Translations under genes and position numbers: made by a program | Shown here: in pieces, positions 1-10,764 of the stretch | How positions within the stretch are numbered: the first letter of the stretch is position 1 | Layout of the letters: each line of letters opens with the position of its first letter | Notes under the pieces: generated by a model | What the model saw: the letters and a program-made list of their open reading frames with translations, nothing else | Told to the model about the DNA's origin: nothing | Databases searched by the model: none | Source of the DNA: Takakia lepidozioides | Lineage: Eukaryota > Streptophyta > Takakiopsida > Takakiales > Takakiaceae | NCBI GenBank assembly: GCA_030704615.1 | Contig: CM060732.1 | Span: 25,482,001-25,546,000 of the forward strand | DNA: 64,000 nucleotides | Direction: 5' to 3'

Positions 1-1
1 C

Positions 2-166
2 CTAATGATTCAGATACAACTTAGGCCCCTCTCCCCTCCCAGCCCCTACATCTGGGTGAACAGTCTCCTCCCTTACGACAAAAGAGTCAAATTTAATTGT
101 CTCTCCCCAGGGCCATCAAATGAGATTGACCATCGCCGCCTTGCTTTTCATCCTCATGTTGATTGA
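2..166 (+). pseudogene. C-terminal tail of LINE ORF1 (partial)
   Basis: Frame 2 is open from the window edge to a TGA at 164-166. The next frame, with ATG at 168, begins the endonuclease, so the two frames are separated by one base. This arrangement is common for plant LINE ORF1/ORF2 pairs. About 54 residues are visible, containing PYIWVNSLLPYDKRVKF. No zinc knuckle or RRM is visible in the piece. The assignment to ORF1 rests on position only. Confidence 0.45.
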
Positions 167-167
167 C

Positions 168-1103
168 ATGGTCTCCTGGAACATCAGAGGTCTAGGGTCT
201 GAACATGCTTCCTAGAAGCATGCCTCTGTCAAAGCAGCCCTGGCCCCCTACCTAGCCAAAAACGCAATCTGCTTCTTGCAAGAACACAAGCTGGACGCTC
301 GAAAAATATCCTCTCTCACTGATTATCTCTGGCCTTGTGCCAACTCTCTCTGGAAACCAACCTCCTTGGGTTCCAGAGGCGGTACATCCATCCTCTTATC
401 CCCATCCCTCTACCCCTTTCTAGTCTCAGAAAGCTCCTGGGTTCCGGGCAAGATACAATTTTGCTCCATTGACCTCCCTTCCAAAGGGGGCAGGCTAGGC
501 CTTGTAAATGTCTACACGCCCAACTCCCCGGCTGAGAGGGCTCAAACTTGGGAGTCCATTGAATTAAACATGATCGCTGAGCAGGCTGTGGATTTCTGGA
601 TCCTGGCGGGAGACATCAATATGGTGGAGTCTCCAGCCGACAGGAGAGGCCTCGGCTCTTTCAACCCAGACGTTACAGAGACCCAACAGTGGCACAACCT
701 GACCTTAAATCACAACCTCGTTGAAGTAGAAGCAACTCACCAGGGTTCTCTCTCTCCTTCAGCCCCCATCTTCACATGGTCAAATAATAGGGGCCTCCTA
801 GATCTCCAGATGGCGAGGCTGGATAGATTTTATGCCTCCGTGGATTGCATCCAATGGGCCCAGAGACTGCCCCAATTGCATATCCCACCTGGGTTTGACC
901 ACGCTATGATCCAGGCCTCTTTCATAGTCCCAAACACTTTCCCCAACGGTAAGGGCCTCTATAAGATGAACACTTCCCTTCTTTCAATTTACCCAGGGCT
1001 TGCAGATAGCATGGTCTCAGGCTGGCAATGGCTCCCAAAACCCTACAGACAAGTTCCTCTCGAAACTAAAGGTTGTGGGGGTAGCGAGCCAGCATTTAAG
1101 TAG
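168..1103 (+). pseudogene. LINE ORF2 endonuclease (EEP/AP-like domain), interrupted
   Basis: An exonuclease-endonuclease-phosphatase domain would nick target DNA to prime reverse transcription. ATG at 168 is followed by WNIRGL; an in-frame TAG at 213-215 breaks the frame, which then continues through QEHKLDAR (catalytic Glu region), NVYTPN, LAGDINMVE (GDxN-type motif), FTWSNNRG, RLDRF and GFDHA (the SDH-like C-terminal box). The frame closes at 1101-1103, but coding continues in another frame from about 1045, so a frameshift separates this domain from the RT linker. Confidence 0.85.
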
Positions 1104-2282
1104 AGACATAGCAGCCTCTAGGAAAAAGAAAGTCAGAGCCCTTACCAAGTGCCTTTCAGTCTATCAAAAGAAAATGGAGTCACCTCGGTGCGACGAAGAG
1201 ACCTTCAATACCTACCTGGAAGCCAAGCATAATCTTCAAATCTTCCACAACCTGCAAGAGCAAAAACTCAAGCTATCAGCAGGGATCAACTGGTCTTCCA
1301 AGGGAGAAAAAATGACCAAGTATTTCTTCGCTAAAACCAAACTCAGAAAAGCATCCCAATCTAGATATGAACTCACCGATCTCTCCTCTGGTGCATCCTT
1401 CTTAGACCCTAAACCCATGGCCCGCTTCACCGCCAACCACATTCAAGCCCTTTTCCGCAGTGATGTCCCCACTAACTCAACAGAGCATAGCGCCTGCTTG
1501 GCCAATACCCCTGGTCTCCCCTGCTGTTGCCGCTTCCCTGGAAGGACCCCTCTCTGAAGACGAACTGTCAGAGGCTTTGTCTAAACTTAAAGAGGGGAAG
1601 TGCCCAGGCTTGGACGGTATCCCAGTGGAGTTCTATAGGAAACTATGGCCTCACATCTCGGAGGACTTTCTAGCAATGTCCAACCACATCTTCCTCTCAA
1701 ACCACATGCCTGCAGCAATGTCACAGGGAGTCATTATTCTTCTATTTAAAAAAGGAGATAGAACTAGCCTGACCAACTACAAACCTATTACCTTTTTGAA
1801 TGTAGCGTACAAAATCATAGCAAAAGGGCTCGCACTCCGTCTTCAACCTCTTTTGCCTTCTATCATCAGACCAAGCCAATTAGGTCTCATTAAAGGGAGG
1901 TACATTATGGATAACCTGCTGCTAGCCCAAGAGTTACCCCACTACGCTCTCAAAACCCAACAGGCTATAGCCCTCCTTCTCCTTGACTTCGAAATAGCCT
2001 TCGATAGGGTGGAGTTCTTTCCTCTTAGATACCATAGCCAAGATTGGTCTGCCCCCCAGCTTCTGCCAATGGGTACGCATTCTCCTGTCAGGATCAACTA
2101 GTAGAGTTATCGTTAATGGTTCGGTCTCCAAGCCTTTCTTGCTTCAGCGATCTGTCAGACAAGGCTGCCCTCTGGCTCCCTTTCTCTTTATCATTGCAGC
2201 GGACACCTTGGGTTACATGCTGCAAGCAAATCAGCGAATCACAAGACTTAAACTCACTGTTAGAGGGCTGTCTGGGACTTAG
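1045..2282 (+). pseudogene. LINE ORF2 linker plus reverse transcriptase, C-terminally truncated
   Basis: Residues in the 1000-1557 frame form the basic linker (RDIAASRKKKVRALTKCL and following). Coding moves to the frame of 1460-2101 for RT blocks 0-3: GKCPGLDGIPVEFY, IILLFKKGD, NYKPITFLN, LGLIKGRYIMDN and LLDFEIAFDRVE (first catalytic Asp). A third frame (from about 2100, stop at 2280) carries RQGCPLAPFLF. The FADD box, thumb and zf-RVT are absent, so the copy ends inside RT. Two or more frameshifts rule out function. Confidence 0.88.
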
Positions 2283-2394
2283 ACAGTTTAACGGGTTCTG
2301 TGGGGTACCCTTAATTTTACGCAGACCTACGGTGGTAGACTCAGACCAATACAGACCTTAGGGGTGACAGACACAGGCCTTAGGGGTGGTAGAC

Positions 2395-2570
2395 AGGCTT
2401 ACACAACTTGACACAGCCTGTCACAGCCTAACACAGTCAGTCACATTCTTACACAGCCTATCACAGTCTATCACAGCCCGACACATCCAGTCACAGTCTG
2501 ACACATCCAGTCACAGCTCGGCTCAGTCACAGCCCGACACAGCTTAGCATAGCCCGTCACAACGTTCACA
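2395..2570. repeat. Degenerate CACAG-rich short tandem repeat
   Basis: About 175 bp made of variants of a ~10-bp unit such as TCACAGTCTG or ACACAGCCTG. The same kind of sequence occurs at 53870-54350. It begins just after the broken LINE RT. No coding potential. Confidence 0.75.
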
Positions 2571-3089
2571 GGGAACGGTTATCATTGGCAGGGAACGACA
2601 TCTACAGAGGGAACGTGCATTCTGTCTTGGATGACAGTTAGTTAGTTAGGCGGTTAGAACAACTTGCAGGTAGAATAGGCAGAGTAGCGACATGGAGAGG
2701 GTCACTTCTGAGATCACTTCTTGGACATCACTTGAGGAGATCAGGCGGAGAGCATGATCTTGGAGCACATGGATGGAGATTACACAGAGGAGGAGATACG
2801 ACAAGGTGATGCTTGATTCATGCAAGCTGTAGAGATGCACTGTAGAGCAGATTAGAGACACCATGGCTTCGGCTTGATACATGATAGATAATAATATGAT
2901 TCCTATTTCATACTCACGCCGTGTAGAGAGATATGAGTGAAGTTGTGGAATAAATGCTTGAGTAGATAGAACATGGTAGATTGCAGAAGCAATCTGATAC
3001 TTAATCATAGACAGTAAGGTAACTTGCTAACATGAATGTGAGAAGGAATACAAATAGGAAGCATCCCCATGATACACTAGTTGTAGGTC
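2571..3089. other. Non-coding stretch upstream of gag
   Basis: No credible gene. By position it could hold the LTR and leader of the element whose gag starts at 3090, but I found no TG...CA ends, no primer-binding site complementary to a tRNA, and no second copy in the window. Confidence 0.4.
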
Positions 3090-3785
3090 ATGACTGATTG
3101 TTCTGAGCGGGCTGAGTACTTAGAGATTTTCAACTCTTCTATTTTGGAGTTTCCACCTCGGATAGCTAAGGGATGGATGAGTAAAAGCCGCTCGACATTT
3201 GGCGACCATACTGGGGAACTGAGTCAAGAACAACCAGATGTGACAAGCATCTGGTGGGATCATGGTCTATGGAGAATCAAGGAATTTGATGTGAATCAAA
3301 TTCCCTATGAAACTGAGAAAGAAATATTGTCCAAACAATTATTTCAGAGGTTCTTGGAATTGCCAGACGGTTGCAAGGAAAACATTCTTAAGAGAGTGCA
3401 TGATGCTGATCCAGAGTGGAGTCTGGAGAAAGGAGTGATAAAGATTTATCAAGTGGCCTGTAGAGGGAGAGCAAGTTGGTTACCAACACTTGTTTATGTG
3501 ATAGCATTGCTATCCATTAAACATGTGGAGTTTGAAAGCTGGGAGGAACGGAAGGTGAATGCTTACACTCACATGCATGAAGAACTTGAACTGGTAAAGA
3601 ATTGGATTCCTAGGGATATCTTGTGGATCAAACTTACACCAAGAACAGCTTTTCAGACGTGCTTGCTATATGGTTATATGGTAACGGAGCCTTCTAGTAT
3701 AGCCAAGGGTGCATTAAAGCTTGAAAGAAATCAAGGCATATACAAGAGATACTACAGAAGAGAGTTTTGGTTATTGCCTCATTAA
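3090..3785 (+). pseudogene. Unrecognised 231-residue N-terminal domain of the gag element
   Basis: An intact 231-codon frame starting at ATG 3090. It is Trp-rich (WWDHGLW, WLPTL, FESWEERK, WIPRDILW) and reads as a folded alpha-helical protein. It matches no domain I can name. It lies directly upstream of the gag capsid frames on the same strand with similar base composition, so I infer it belongs to the same polyprotein or is an extra ORF of the element. The frame break at 3785/3811 suggests decay. Confidence 0.5.
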
Positions 3786-3810
3786 AAGATATGAAAGACA
3801 TGGGACATGA

Positions 3811-5020
3811 GTGATGAAAGGGAAGCTAGACTCCACAGATATTCAGCAAAAAAAAAAAAATTATTTGAAAGCTAATTATCCATATCTCTGGGAGAGAGGA
3901 ATAGACATAGGGGAATCATCTGGACCTCTCACACCATTAAGGCCAGAGAGTACATCACCCATACCGGAAGAACCAGAGCTGGATGCCACTCCTTCTTATT
4001 CTTTACAAGAAAGATTAAGATATAGAAGAAATCCAAGAGAAGAACTTGGAAGATGAAAACAGAGAGAAGAATTTGGAAGATGAAGAGTATGAAGAAGTAG
4101 ACCCAACAGTTGAGGTTGAGACTACAACCAGGACATCCCAACCTGTTGGACCTGGATCAAGTGGAGCACTTGGATCACAGGCCAACAAAGGTGTCGGCTC
4201 AGGGGGATCAGGCGGGCAGCTTGAATCTGGCTCTGGGGGAACAGGGAGTGTGGGAAGTAGTGCAACTGGAGCTGAGGGTACTGCAAGTACAGGGGGGCCA
4301 GTAGCAGGGAGTGCTCATGTGCCAACACCTAGTGGGAGTTCCACCACTACAACAGCAGGTCCTCAAGGACCAACACCTACATGAGGACCAGCACTTGTCA
4401 AAGGGCAGGGTGTAGGGCCACAGATGGCGGTACCTCCAACACGAGCAAAGCCACCTTTTCCAATATATGCAGGAAAAGGGGATCCTGATGTACACATCAG
4501 CTAATTTGAGCATATGTGTATTGTGAACAATGAGAATGGTGATGATGCCAAAATGAGACTGTTTCTTTGTTCACTTATCAAGAAAGCAAGTGAATGATAT
4601 GCAAGGTTTCCTAATAATCATTTCCTAACCTGGAATGGCCTTAGTACAACATTCCGAAACAAGTTCAGGACAAGCAAAACTGAGGATGAAGTGTATAGGA
4701 ATTTACAACAGTTGAGGCAAAAGAAGCATGAAACTGTTGAAGAATATATGGAGAAAATGGAGTTAATGATGAAAAAGCTGGCTGCGGTACCAGCACCAAG
4801 ATTACAGAAGACTTGGTTTGTGAGTGGACTAAGACCTGAATTACAAAAGAAAGTGGATATGCTACCTTATAATACAGTGGAGGAGGCATTCGAAACAGCC
4901 AATAGAATTGAGCAATTGGGAATTCTCAGGAGAGATAAAAGGGATGATGAGGACTCTGAAAATGAGTCAGATGAGGAAGAAGAGCAAGAAGAAGGAAAAG
5001 TTGAAGACGGACAACTATGA
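3811..5020 (+). pseudogene. Gag capsid (retrotransposon gag domain), three in-frame stops
   Basis: The frame of 4046-4384 and that of 4691-5020 are the same. Between them lie stops TGA 4382, TAA 4502 and TGA 4595. The linker is rich in Gly, Ser and Thr. It is followed by KPPFPIYAGKGDPDVHIS, then the gag core with KMRLFLCSL, LTWNGLSTTFRNKF and EEYMEKMELMMKKL, then an acidic tail (DEEEEQEEGK). The domain matches the Retrotrans_gag type of Ty3/gypsy elements, which builds the virus-like particle. 3811-4056 is a short preceding frame with a poly(A) run at 3849-3860 that may have caused a frameshift. Confidence 0.8.
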
Positions 5021-5977
5021 AAAAAGATCTTGGAGGAAGAAATCTTGAAAAAGTACGCCACAGAGGCTGCAACACATTGGAGGAAGGGTGTTTGGGTGCA
5101 AAGTGCCAAAATGAAGGCCATACCACAGTTGAATGCCACATGAAGGAGAAACACTGTACTATCTGTAAAATGGATAACCATTCTACTGAGAATTGTTATT
5201 ACAACAGAAGGACAGCTACAAGAGAACCTAGGCAAGTGAGGGTGCATCAAGTGCAACCCCAGCCAAGAAGAAACAATGACCAGGACCACTATGGTAGGCC
5301 TGGTGGATATAACAATGGTATGGCAGGAAGAGGTAATCCAAGAGGGAATTACCAAGGCAATCCCATAGACAACTCCAAGGGGCAATTACCAGCCAAGGAA
5401 TCAGGATTATAGAAATAATCCCAGAATAGACCAAGGGCGAGGACCCAATGGTGAAGAACTGTGTTACTATTGTAACCAGGCAGGACATCGCAAAGCAGCC
5501 TGTCCATTCTGGATTAGATACCAGAATGAGATGAGAGCTCCTGTGAATGAGGGCCCAATAATGGCAGCTCACATGGTTATGCCATGTTTTGTACCAGAAG
5601 TAAGTACAATGATAGTTACCAAAAGCAAAGCTAAACTATTACCTCCAGTGGATGAGGAAGAAGATGTTAATGAAGATGGCAGTGATGTGCCTGAAGGTGA
5701 TGGGGCATGGAGAGATGAGAAGGAACTGCACAAGGAAGTGGCTGATACCATAAGGGAAATGCAGAAGGATACTAATATCCTTATGGCAGATTATTCTGAC
5801 TTTGAAAGAGAAGATGAAGAAGGTGAAGATGAAGTGAAGCAAGAGGCTTCACAGATGCAGGATAATGAATGGGCTTTGGCGGAAGTAATATGCCAATCCA
5901 AAGCTGAGATTCAATTGGGCAGCTATTGGCTGTGGCGCACACGCCGGCCCTCCCTTGACTGCCATCCAGGCCTATAG
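5017..5977 (+). pseudogene. Gag nucleocapsid region with three zinc knuckles
   Basis: Frame 5017-5412 contains CTICKMDNHSTENC, a perfect CX2CX4HX4C knuckle, preceded by a CX4CX4HX4C variant (CLGAKC...). After a frame change near 5412 the frame ending at 5977 contains a third knuckle, CYYCNQAGHRKAAC (5462-5503), followed by a long acidic region. CCHC knuckles bind the packaged RNA. The last ~13 residues belong to the abutting minus-strand protease fragment, so the true gag sequence ends near 5937. Confidence 0.8.
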
Positions 5978-6276
5978 GAAGCTGACTCCTCCCAAAAATC
6001 CAAGGGGTACAACACTGCCCCACCAACAAGGACATCGTACGAGACCGTGTCTGTCACAATGGCCTTGGCTCTCGTCATTGAGCCATCTGTAGGATGATCC
6101 GGCTGTAGTCTAATAGCCAACTCACGCCGTATCATGCCCCGAGCCTGCTCTGATCCTCCCAGAGATGTCTGTATATGGAAAGGGCACGGCTCCATATCCG
6201 CCTCCGTGAGGCCCAAGCCTGCAATAGCAACTCTGCCCAGCATCAATGGCTGAGCTCCGAGTCCAATATCAAGCAA
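5937..6276 (-). pseudogene. Retropepsin fragment of the DNMT-bearing gypsy family
   Basis: This piece is nearly collinear with 51296-51640 on the same strand: both contain GRxAIAGLG, EADMEPCPF, IQTSLGG, RRELAIRLQPDHP and VSYDVLVGGAVLYP. The copy here lacks 12 bp (the MGFT codons) near 6004 and has a damaged active-site region (LDIGLGAQ where the other copy has LLDSGAQ). It is a second, truncated insertion of the same family as the element at 13.9-53.2 kb. Confidence 0.8.
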
Positions 6277-6310
6277 TCAATCAGATTGCTCATGTGACAG
6301 AGAACACATT

Positions 6311-6620
6311 AGGGCCGATTCTGATAAGAGGGAAAAACAGGGTGAATTGTGTTGAAGAAGGTGCCTTGATTACCAGTGCCTAAATTTATCAATTGTGCCA
6401 CTGCTGCTGTGGCTTCCAGTTGACCATCTACCCATGCAGGTTTTTTGTAGCTACCCTTCCACATGAAATCATAGGTAATCTGGAGCTTGAAATCCAGCCC
6501 TCTTGGATGAATATGGACCCACACTCTATCCCTGCTCCTTCAGCTATCCATACCTCTGCACAAATCATGAATACATCCTTGCCTTGCTGCTAGCAGCTGA
6601 CAATGACAGCCTAGAATTAT
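6311..6620. repeat. Dispersed repeat R1, copy A
   Basis: Begins AGGGCCGATTCTGATAAG and ends near CAGCCTAG. It is about 85-90% identical by eye to 6901-7195. No coding function seen; its ORFs translate repeat sequence. Confidence 0.8.
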
Positions 6621-6873
6621 TCCCGCAAACACCCCAAGGGCCCAACCTACTTATCACACTAGTTCCTATGCTTAATAGCATATGCTACTCTCTGTAATCC
6701 AATAGGCATTCACCTTTTTGCCTCGATTGTCCCACCATTGACTGGGGACAGAAAGTATTCATTCCACAGTTTCTCCTCGTCTTTGTTACCTGTTTGTGGA
6801 TACTTTCCTGTTGTCATATTGGCAGTATCATGTCAAAGTCACTCCAAACTATCAAAGGTTCACTCAACCAGCT

Positions 6874-7195
6874 AACTTGAAGAATTCAACATGAAAATCT
6901 AGGGCCGATTCTTATAAGAGGGAAAAATAGGGTGAAATGTGTTGAAGAAGGTGCCTTGATTAGCAGTGCCTGAGTTTATCAATTGTGCCGCTGTTGCTGC
7001 AGCTTCCAGTTGACCATCTACCCGTGCTGCTTCCACAGGGAATCATAGGTAATCTTGTGCTTGAAATCCGGCCCTCTTTGATGAATCTGGACCCACACTC
7101 TATCCCTGCTCCTTCAGCTATCCATGCCTCTGCACAGATTATGCATACATCCTTGCCTTACTGCTAGCAGTTGACAATGACAGCCTAGATTTGTT
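6874..7195. repeat. Dispersed repeat R1, copy B
   Basis: Same unit as copy A with ~27 bp more at the left (AACTTGAAGAATTCAAC). Direct orientation, 590 bp downstream of copy A. Confidence 0.8.
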
Positions 7196-7447
7196 CCAGC
7201 AATGCCTGTACCCATTTTTGAAAGAGCAGAAAAGACTAAAAGATGGGACAGCAGCAGAAACAAAGAGGCCCACTACCATAATGGAAGGGGCCACGAATCC
7301 CAAGAATGAAATTTAACCCTGGTGCATTCTAGCATTTCTTTCTCAAAGAAGCCCTTTACCATGACTTGATGACATCCATCTGCTGTGGCTATGAATACAG
7401 AAATGCGGGTGTAATGAAGGGGGAAGAGTACAATTGCAGGCACCCAT

Positions 7448-7527
7448 AACTTGCAGAATTCAACCTGAAAATTTAGGGGCGACTCTGATAACAGGGAAAA
7501 CAGGCTGAAATGTGTTGAGGAAGGTGC
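7448..7527. repeat. Dispersed repeat R1, copy C (head only)
   Basis: The first ~80 bp of the R1 unit (AACTTGCAGAATTCAAC, then GGAAGGTGC) are present; the rest is replaced at 7528 by PPR sequence. This marks the precise edge of the PPR block. Confidence 0.75.
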
Positions 7528-8325
7528 TCATAGGTCTCCAAAGCCTCCATCTCGCACCCTTGCTGTGCGTATCCTGCAATCATCGCACTCCACGACACCA
7601 CATCTCGTTCAGCCATACTTTTGAACACTCCCTTTGCATCCTCGATGCACCCACATTTTGCATACATGTCCACGAGAGTACTGTTCAGAATGACATCGGG
7701 TACAATTCCAGCTCTGACAATGTCACCATGGACCTCTTTGCCCTTTTCGGCTGCTAGGCTTGCACATGATCACCCCTTCCGCCATCATTTGATCATAGGT
7801 CTCCAAAGCCTCCTTCCCGCGGCCTTGTTGTGCATACCCCGCAAGCATCGTTCAGCCATACTGTTGCAAACTCCCTTGGCATCCGCGATGCACCCACATT
7901 TTGCATATATGTCCATGAGGGTATAGTTCAGAATGACGTCGGGTACAATTCCAGCTCTTAACCTCTTTGCCCTTTTCCAGGGCTGCCAGGCTCTCACACG
8001 CATTGCATATACAAATGAACGTGGGGTCTATGTGACCAGGTCTGGCTTTACCCCTTCCCGCATCATTTGCTCATAGGTCTCCAATGCCTCCATCCCGCAT
8101 CCATGTTGGAGAATATCCCGCGATCATGACACTCCAGGACGCGACATTTCGTTCAGCCATATTCTCAAACACTCCCTTTGTATCTCAATACTGCCACATT
8201 TGGCATACATGTCCACGAGGGTATTGTTCAGAATGACATCGGGTACAATTTCAAATTTGACAATGGCACCATGGACCTTTACCCTTCTCCAGGGGTGCTA
8301 GGCTCGCACACGTATTCCGGCTCCA
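7528..8325 (-). pseudogene. PLS-type pentatricopeptide repeat (PPR) pseudogene, three decayed blocks
   Basis: Three tandem blocks of ~270 bp start on the + strand with the shared string CATAGGTCTCCA near 7528, 7793 and 8070. Translated on the minus strand they give KCGCIEDAKGVF, ERDVVSWSAMIAGYAQQG and ALETYE, then weaker copies (DIYAKCGCIADAKGV) and a third with LEKGKEVHGAIVKFE before an AKCG box. This is the land-plant PLS PPR pattern; such proteins bind organelle RNA. Frameshifts and stops split every block and there is no mitochondrial/plastid leader or E/DYW end. Confidence 0.85.
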
Positions 8326-8659
8326 TCTCAACATCTTTAACGTAGCCATAATTAAGCTCCTTCACCTCCGCTCCAATCTTGAAGGAAAACTTCAATTGGT
8401 GGTCAGGAGGTACACCCACAGGATTTATTCCCCACTTGGAGATTGCCTGGTTAAGAGTATACAAAGCTACGTGGTCTCTGCTGAAGTTTGGCGATTTTGT
8501 TGAGATGAACTCCCCACATATCTCCTTGCATATGCCAACTAGGCAATCCGCAGGTATGTTTGACTGACCACTGAACATGAAACACAACATTATGTTATCT
8601 GGATTAGATATCTCTGGCATTATTTCAGGATTGAGAGGAAAGGCCGAAGTTTGAAACAA
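8325..8659 (-). pseudogene. Unrecognised ~110-residue open frame, possible exon
   Basis: Open reading from 8659 to the PPR border near 8325; the last residues of the frame overlap PPR sequence in another frame. Segments such as GQSNIPADCLVGICKEICGE and PPDHQLKFSFKIGAEVKEL look like real protein, but I cannot name a family. It lies on the same strand as, and downstream of, the CTD-like frame at 9092-9754. The two could be exons of one broken gene; nothing proves it. Confidence 0.35.
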
Positions 8660-9091
8660 ATCATAATGTTATGGATATCAGGCCAATGTACAAATGGGCA
8701 TCCCACTTGGAATAAATGGAATTGAAATAATCTAACTTACAATTAAGCTGGAATAGGGGACATTCAATTGTGACTGCAATATGGAATAAATGGAATGGAA
8801 TAAATCAAAGTCACAATTAAACTGGAAATCTCAAAAGGTGCATATCATTTAATTGGTTTCAAAAATCATGAAGAATACTTTATTATTCAACAGTGAAGTA
8901 CGAAAACGGAGACATCGTTGGCGTTTAAATGTACTGTCATATGTGCCTGCCTAAAACTGAGATGAAGGACTATATCATGGTGATTCATGACACCCCCAGT
9001 GAATCTCTTGAAAACTTCTCGGGTACCCAGAAACTGATCCTACTGATTATTGTGGATATTCGGTGGAACCACATGGAGATTCTGAATTGGT
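8660..9091. other. AT-rich spacer
   Basis: Contains short direct repeats around GGAATAAATGGAA (8710-8840). No gene recognised; if 8325-8659 and 9092-9754 belong together this would be intronic. Confidence 0.35.
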
Positions 9092-9754
9092 TCAAATACA
9101 CTCCGGTGTGCCAGTGAATAATCTTTCCATTTCTGATGATTCCGAATGGTCGAAACTTACAGTTGACGTTAGGTGTGTATTGTGCCAAAAATGAGGCCAA
9201 TGCAGCCGACCCGGGTCCGAGGTGGCTAAAGTATCATATTGTGAGTATTCTGGGGATCCCGGAGTATACCCTGGCGATGAGGGTGTATACTTTGGGGATG
9301 CCGGAGTGTACTCTGGGGTTGAGGGAGTGTACTCTGGGAATACGGGAGTATACTCTGGGGATTCGGGTGTATAATCTTGGGTATCTGGCGTATACGCAGG
9401 GTACATAGCGCAGAAATCATTTGATTCCACCGATACTTCAGCTACAGGATCTCCGAAAGACCCTCCACAGTATTATTCTAGAAAAGAACTTAAAGCTGCT
9501 GACCCGGGAGGAACGTCGCAAAAATATCCTATTGGTGAATAATTGTCCTGATCGTCTGATTCAGGGGAGTAGGTGTCAGGCTCATCTGTGGATGGAATTG
9601 TAGAAACTGGAGATGATATAACATGAACTCCTTCATAAGGTCCCGTCATAATAACCGTAGCTCCGCATTCACCTTGTGAGGAGGGTGAAAGCGTTGCCTT
9701 GTGTCCGGTATGTTCCATCTCCTTCTCCTCCTTCATCAAACACGAATCCACCAC
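9092..9754 (-). pseudogene. Protein with RNA-polymerase-II-CTD-like heptads (YTPxSPE), one in-frame stop
   Basis: Minus frame 9754-9473 and frame 9430-9092 are the same register, interrupted only by TAA at 9473-9475. The first part holds two YSP units (TYSPESDD, NYSPIG). The second part holds seven consecutive heptads in perfect 7-residue phase: YTPDTQD, YTPESPE, YTPVFPE, YTPSTPE, YTPASPK, YTPSSPG, YTPGSPE. The Rpb1 CTD consensus is YSPTSPS, so here position 2 is Thr and position 7 is mostly Glu. No Rpb1 core is present in the window. It could be a transposed 3' exon of an Rpb1-like gene or an unrelated Tyr/Pro repeat protein. Confidence 0.55.
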
Positions 9755-10169
9755 ACTGGAACAATCATCAAGAACTCGTGCTCAGTTACAGACTGTACAG
9801 AAGGAGACACGCGAAGAACGCGCGATTGCGCGTATTTGGTCCACAATTTTCCCTCCAGTAACGTAAAATCCGATTGTAAGCAACAACGAGGTTGCTAAGC
9901 ATGGCGAACAGAATCCATATACATGACTTTGTTCTTTCAGTCATATAAGAGTATCCTGACATCTGTTATCCCAAGAAAAATTCTTCTGAGCTGTAGGATC
10001 ATCAGAACCACGCGCGTTCGCGCGTTATTGAGTTGAGGCACATATGAACTAATTTCATCCCACTGCGAGAAGTCTACCGGAAGGACTATTAAAGTACATT
10101 GAGAACATTGAGGATTATTTAGCTGGGAGTCGTTTTTATTTATATTTAGAATAAGACTGAAACGAAGAA
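9755..10169. other. AT-rich spacer with GC palindromes
   Basis: No gene seen. Contains two members of the GC palindrome family (near 9818 and 10011) and is otherwise AT-rich. Confidence 0.4.
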
Positions 10170-10410
10170 GTCAAATTCGCACGATTGCGTAAGGTTCAAT
10201 AATTGTATAATCATTTTAATTGAAAACACTAAGTTTATTGTCCTACTAATGAATGATTTTTTCGACCCCGTACAGTTTGGTATTAGCTACTATTTGATAG
10301 TGCTCCTATAGTTGACGACTTGCACTGAATGAAGCACGCGCGATCGCGCGCGCTCCTTTAAACCATTCTTGGACATCACATCTTCACTGTCTAATCTGAA
10401 ATAGTGGTCG
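10170..10410. repeat. Repeat R2 copy A with central palindrome CGCGCGATCGCGCG
   Basis: The unit starts with GTCAAATTCG and GGTTCAATAATTG and continues through TTTATTGTCCTACTAATGAA and TGAATGAAGCACGCGCG to ACATCACATCTTCA. The palindrome lies near 10336-10350. Its head matches 10857-11055 and its tail matches 10765-10860. Confidence 0.75.
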
Positions 10411-10764
10411 ACATAATCGATGAACAACCTAAGCGATGTTGACGACAAGTAATATTTCAAACTGCCCTGGACTTTTGGATTGATATTTGGATATTATTTT
10501 ATACTATTGTGTCCACACTGAACACCTCCACCCATCATACATAAGAGTGACCATGCCACCACATACAGGAATTATCATACTATGTGTGCATGGCAAGACA
10601 GATAAAGTGCGACGGAAGATTTTAGTTGACATTGTATAATGTGAACTAATGTCTTCCGAAACACTTTACAGTTTTGAGTATGCACTCAGACATATCCTTA
10701 TATGTTTCATCTAATCATCTGGGTATCAATGGTGTTGTTGTTGGTCGCTAGAATACAAGTACCA

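Larger units (their letters stand above)
1..2282 (+). mobile_element. L1-type LINE (non-LTR retrotransposon), truncated at both ends
   Basis: Order seen: the tail of an ORF1-like frame, an apurinic-type endonuclease, a linker, then the N-terminal half of a reverse transcriptase. The 5' part lies off the window. The 3' part is missing: RT stops at 2280 before any FADD/YADD catalytic box, and no RNase H, zf-RVT or poly(A) follows. The coding frame changes near 1045-1080, in the 1460-1557 overlap and near 2010-2100, and an in-frame stop lies at 213, so this copy is dead. WNIRGL at the start and LDFEIAFDRVE in RT are typical of plant L1-clade elements. Confidence 0.9.
3090..5977 (+). mobile_element. 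LTR-retrotransposon gag region, decayed
   Basis: A chain of + frames: an unrecognised N-terminal domain (3090-3785), a short charged frame (3811-4056), an acidic then Gly/Ser/Thr-rich linker leading into a retrotransposon-gag (capsid) domain (4046-5020), and zinc knuckles (5017-5977). No protease, RT or integrase of this family follows. Instead the sequence runs near 5937 into a minus-strand protease fragment of a different gypsy family, so the pol part was lost or replaced. LTRs were not found. Confidence 0.75.
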
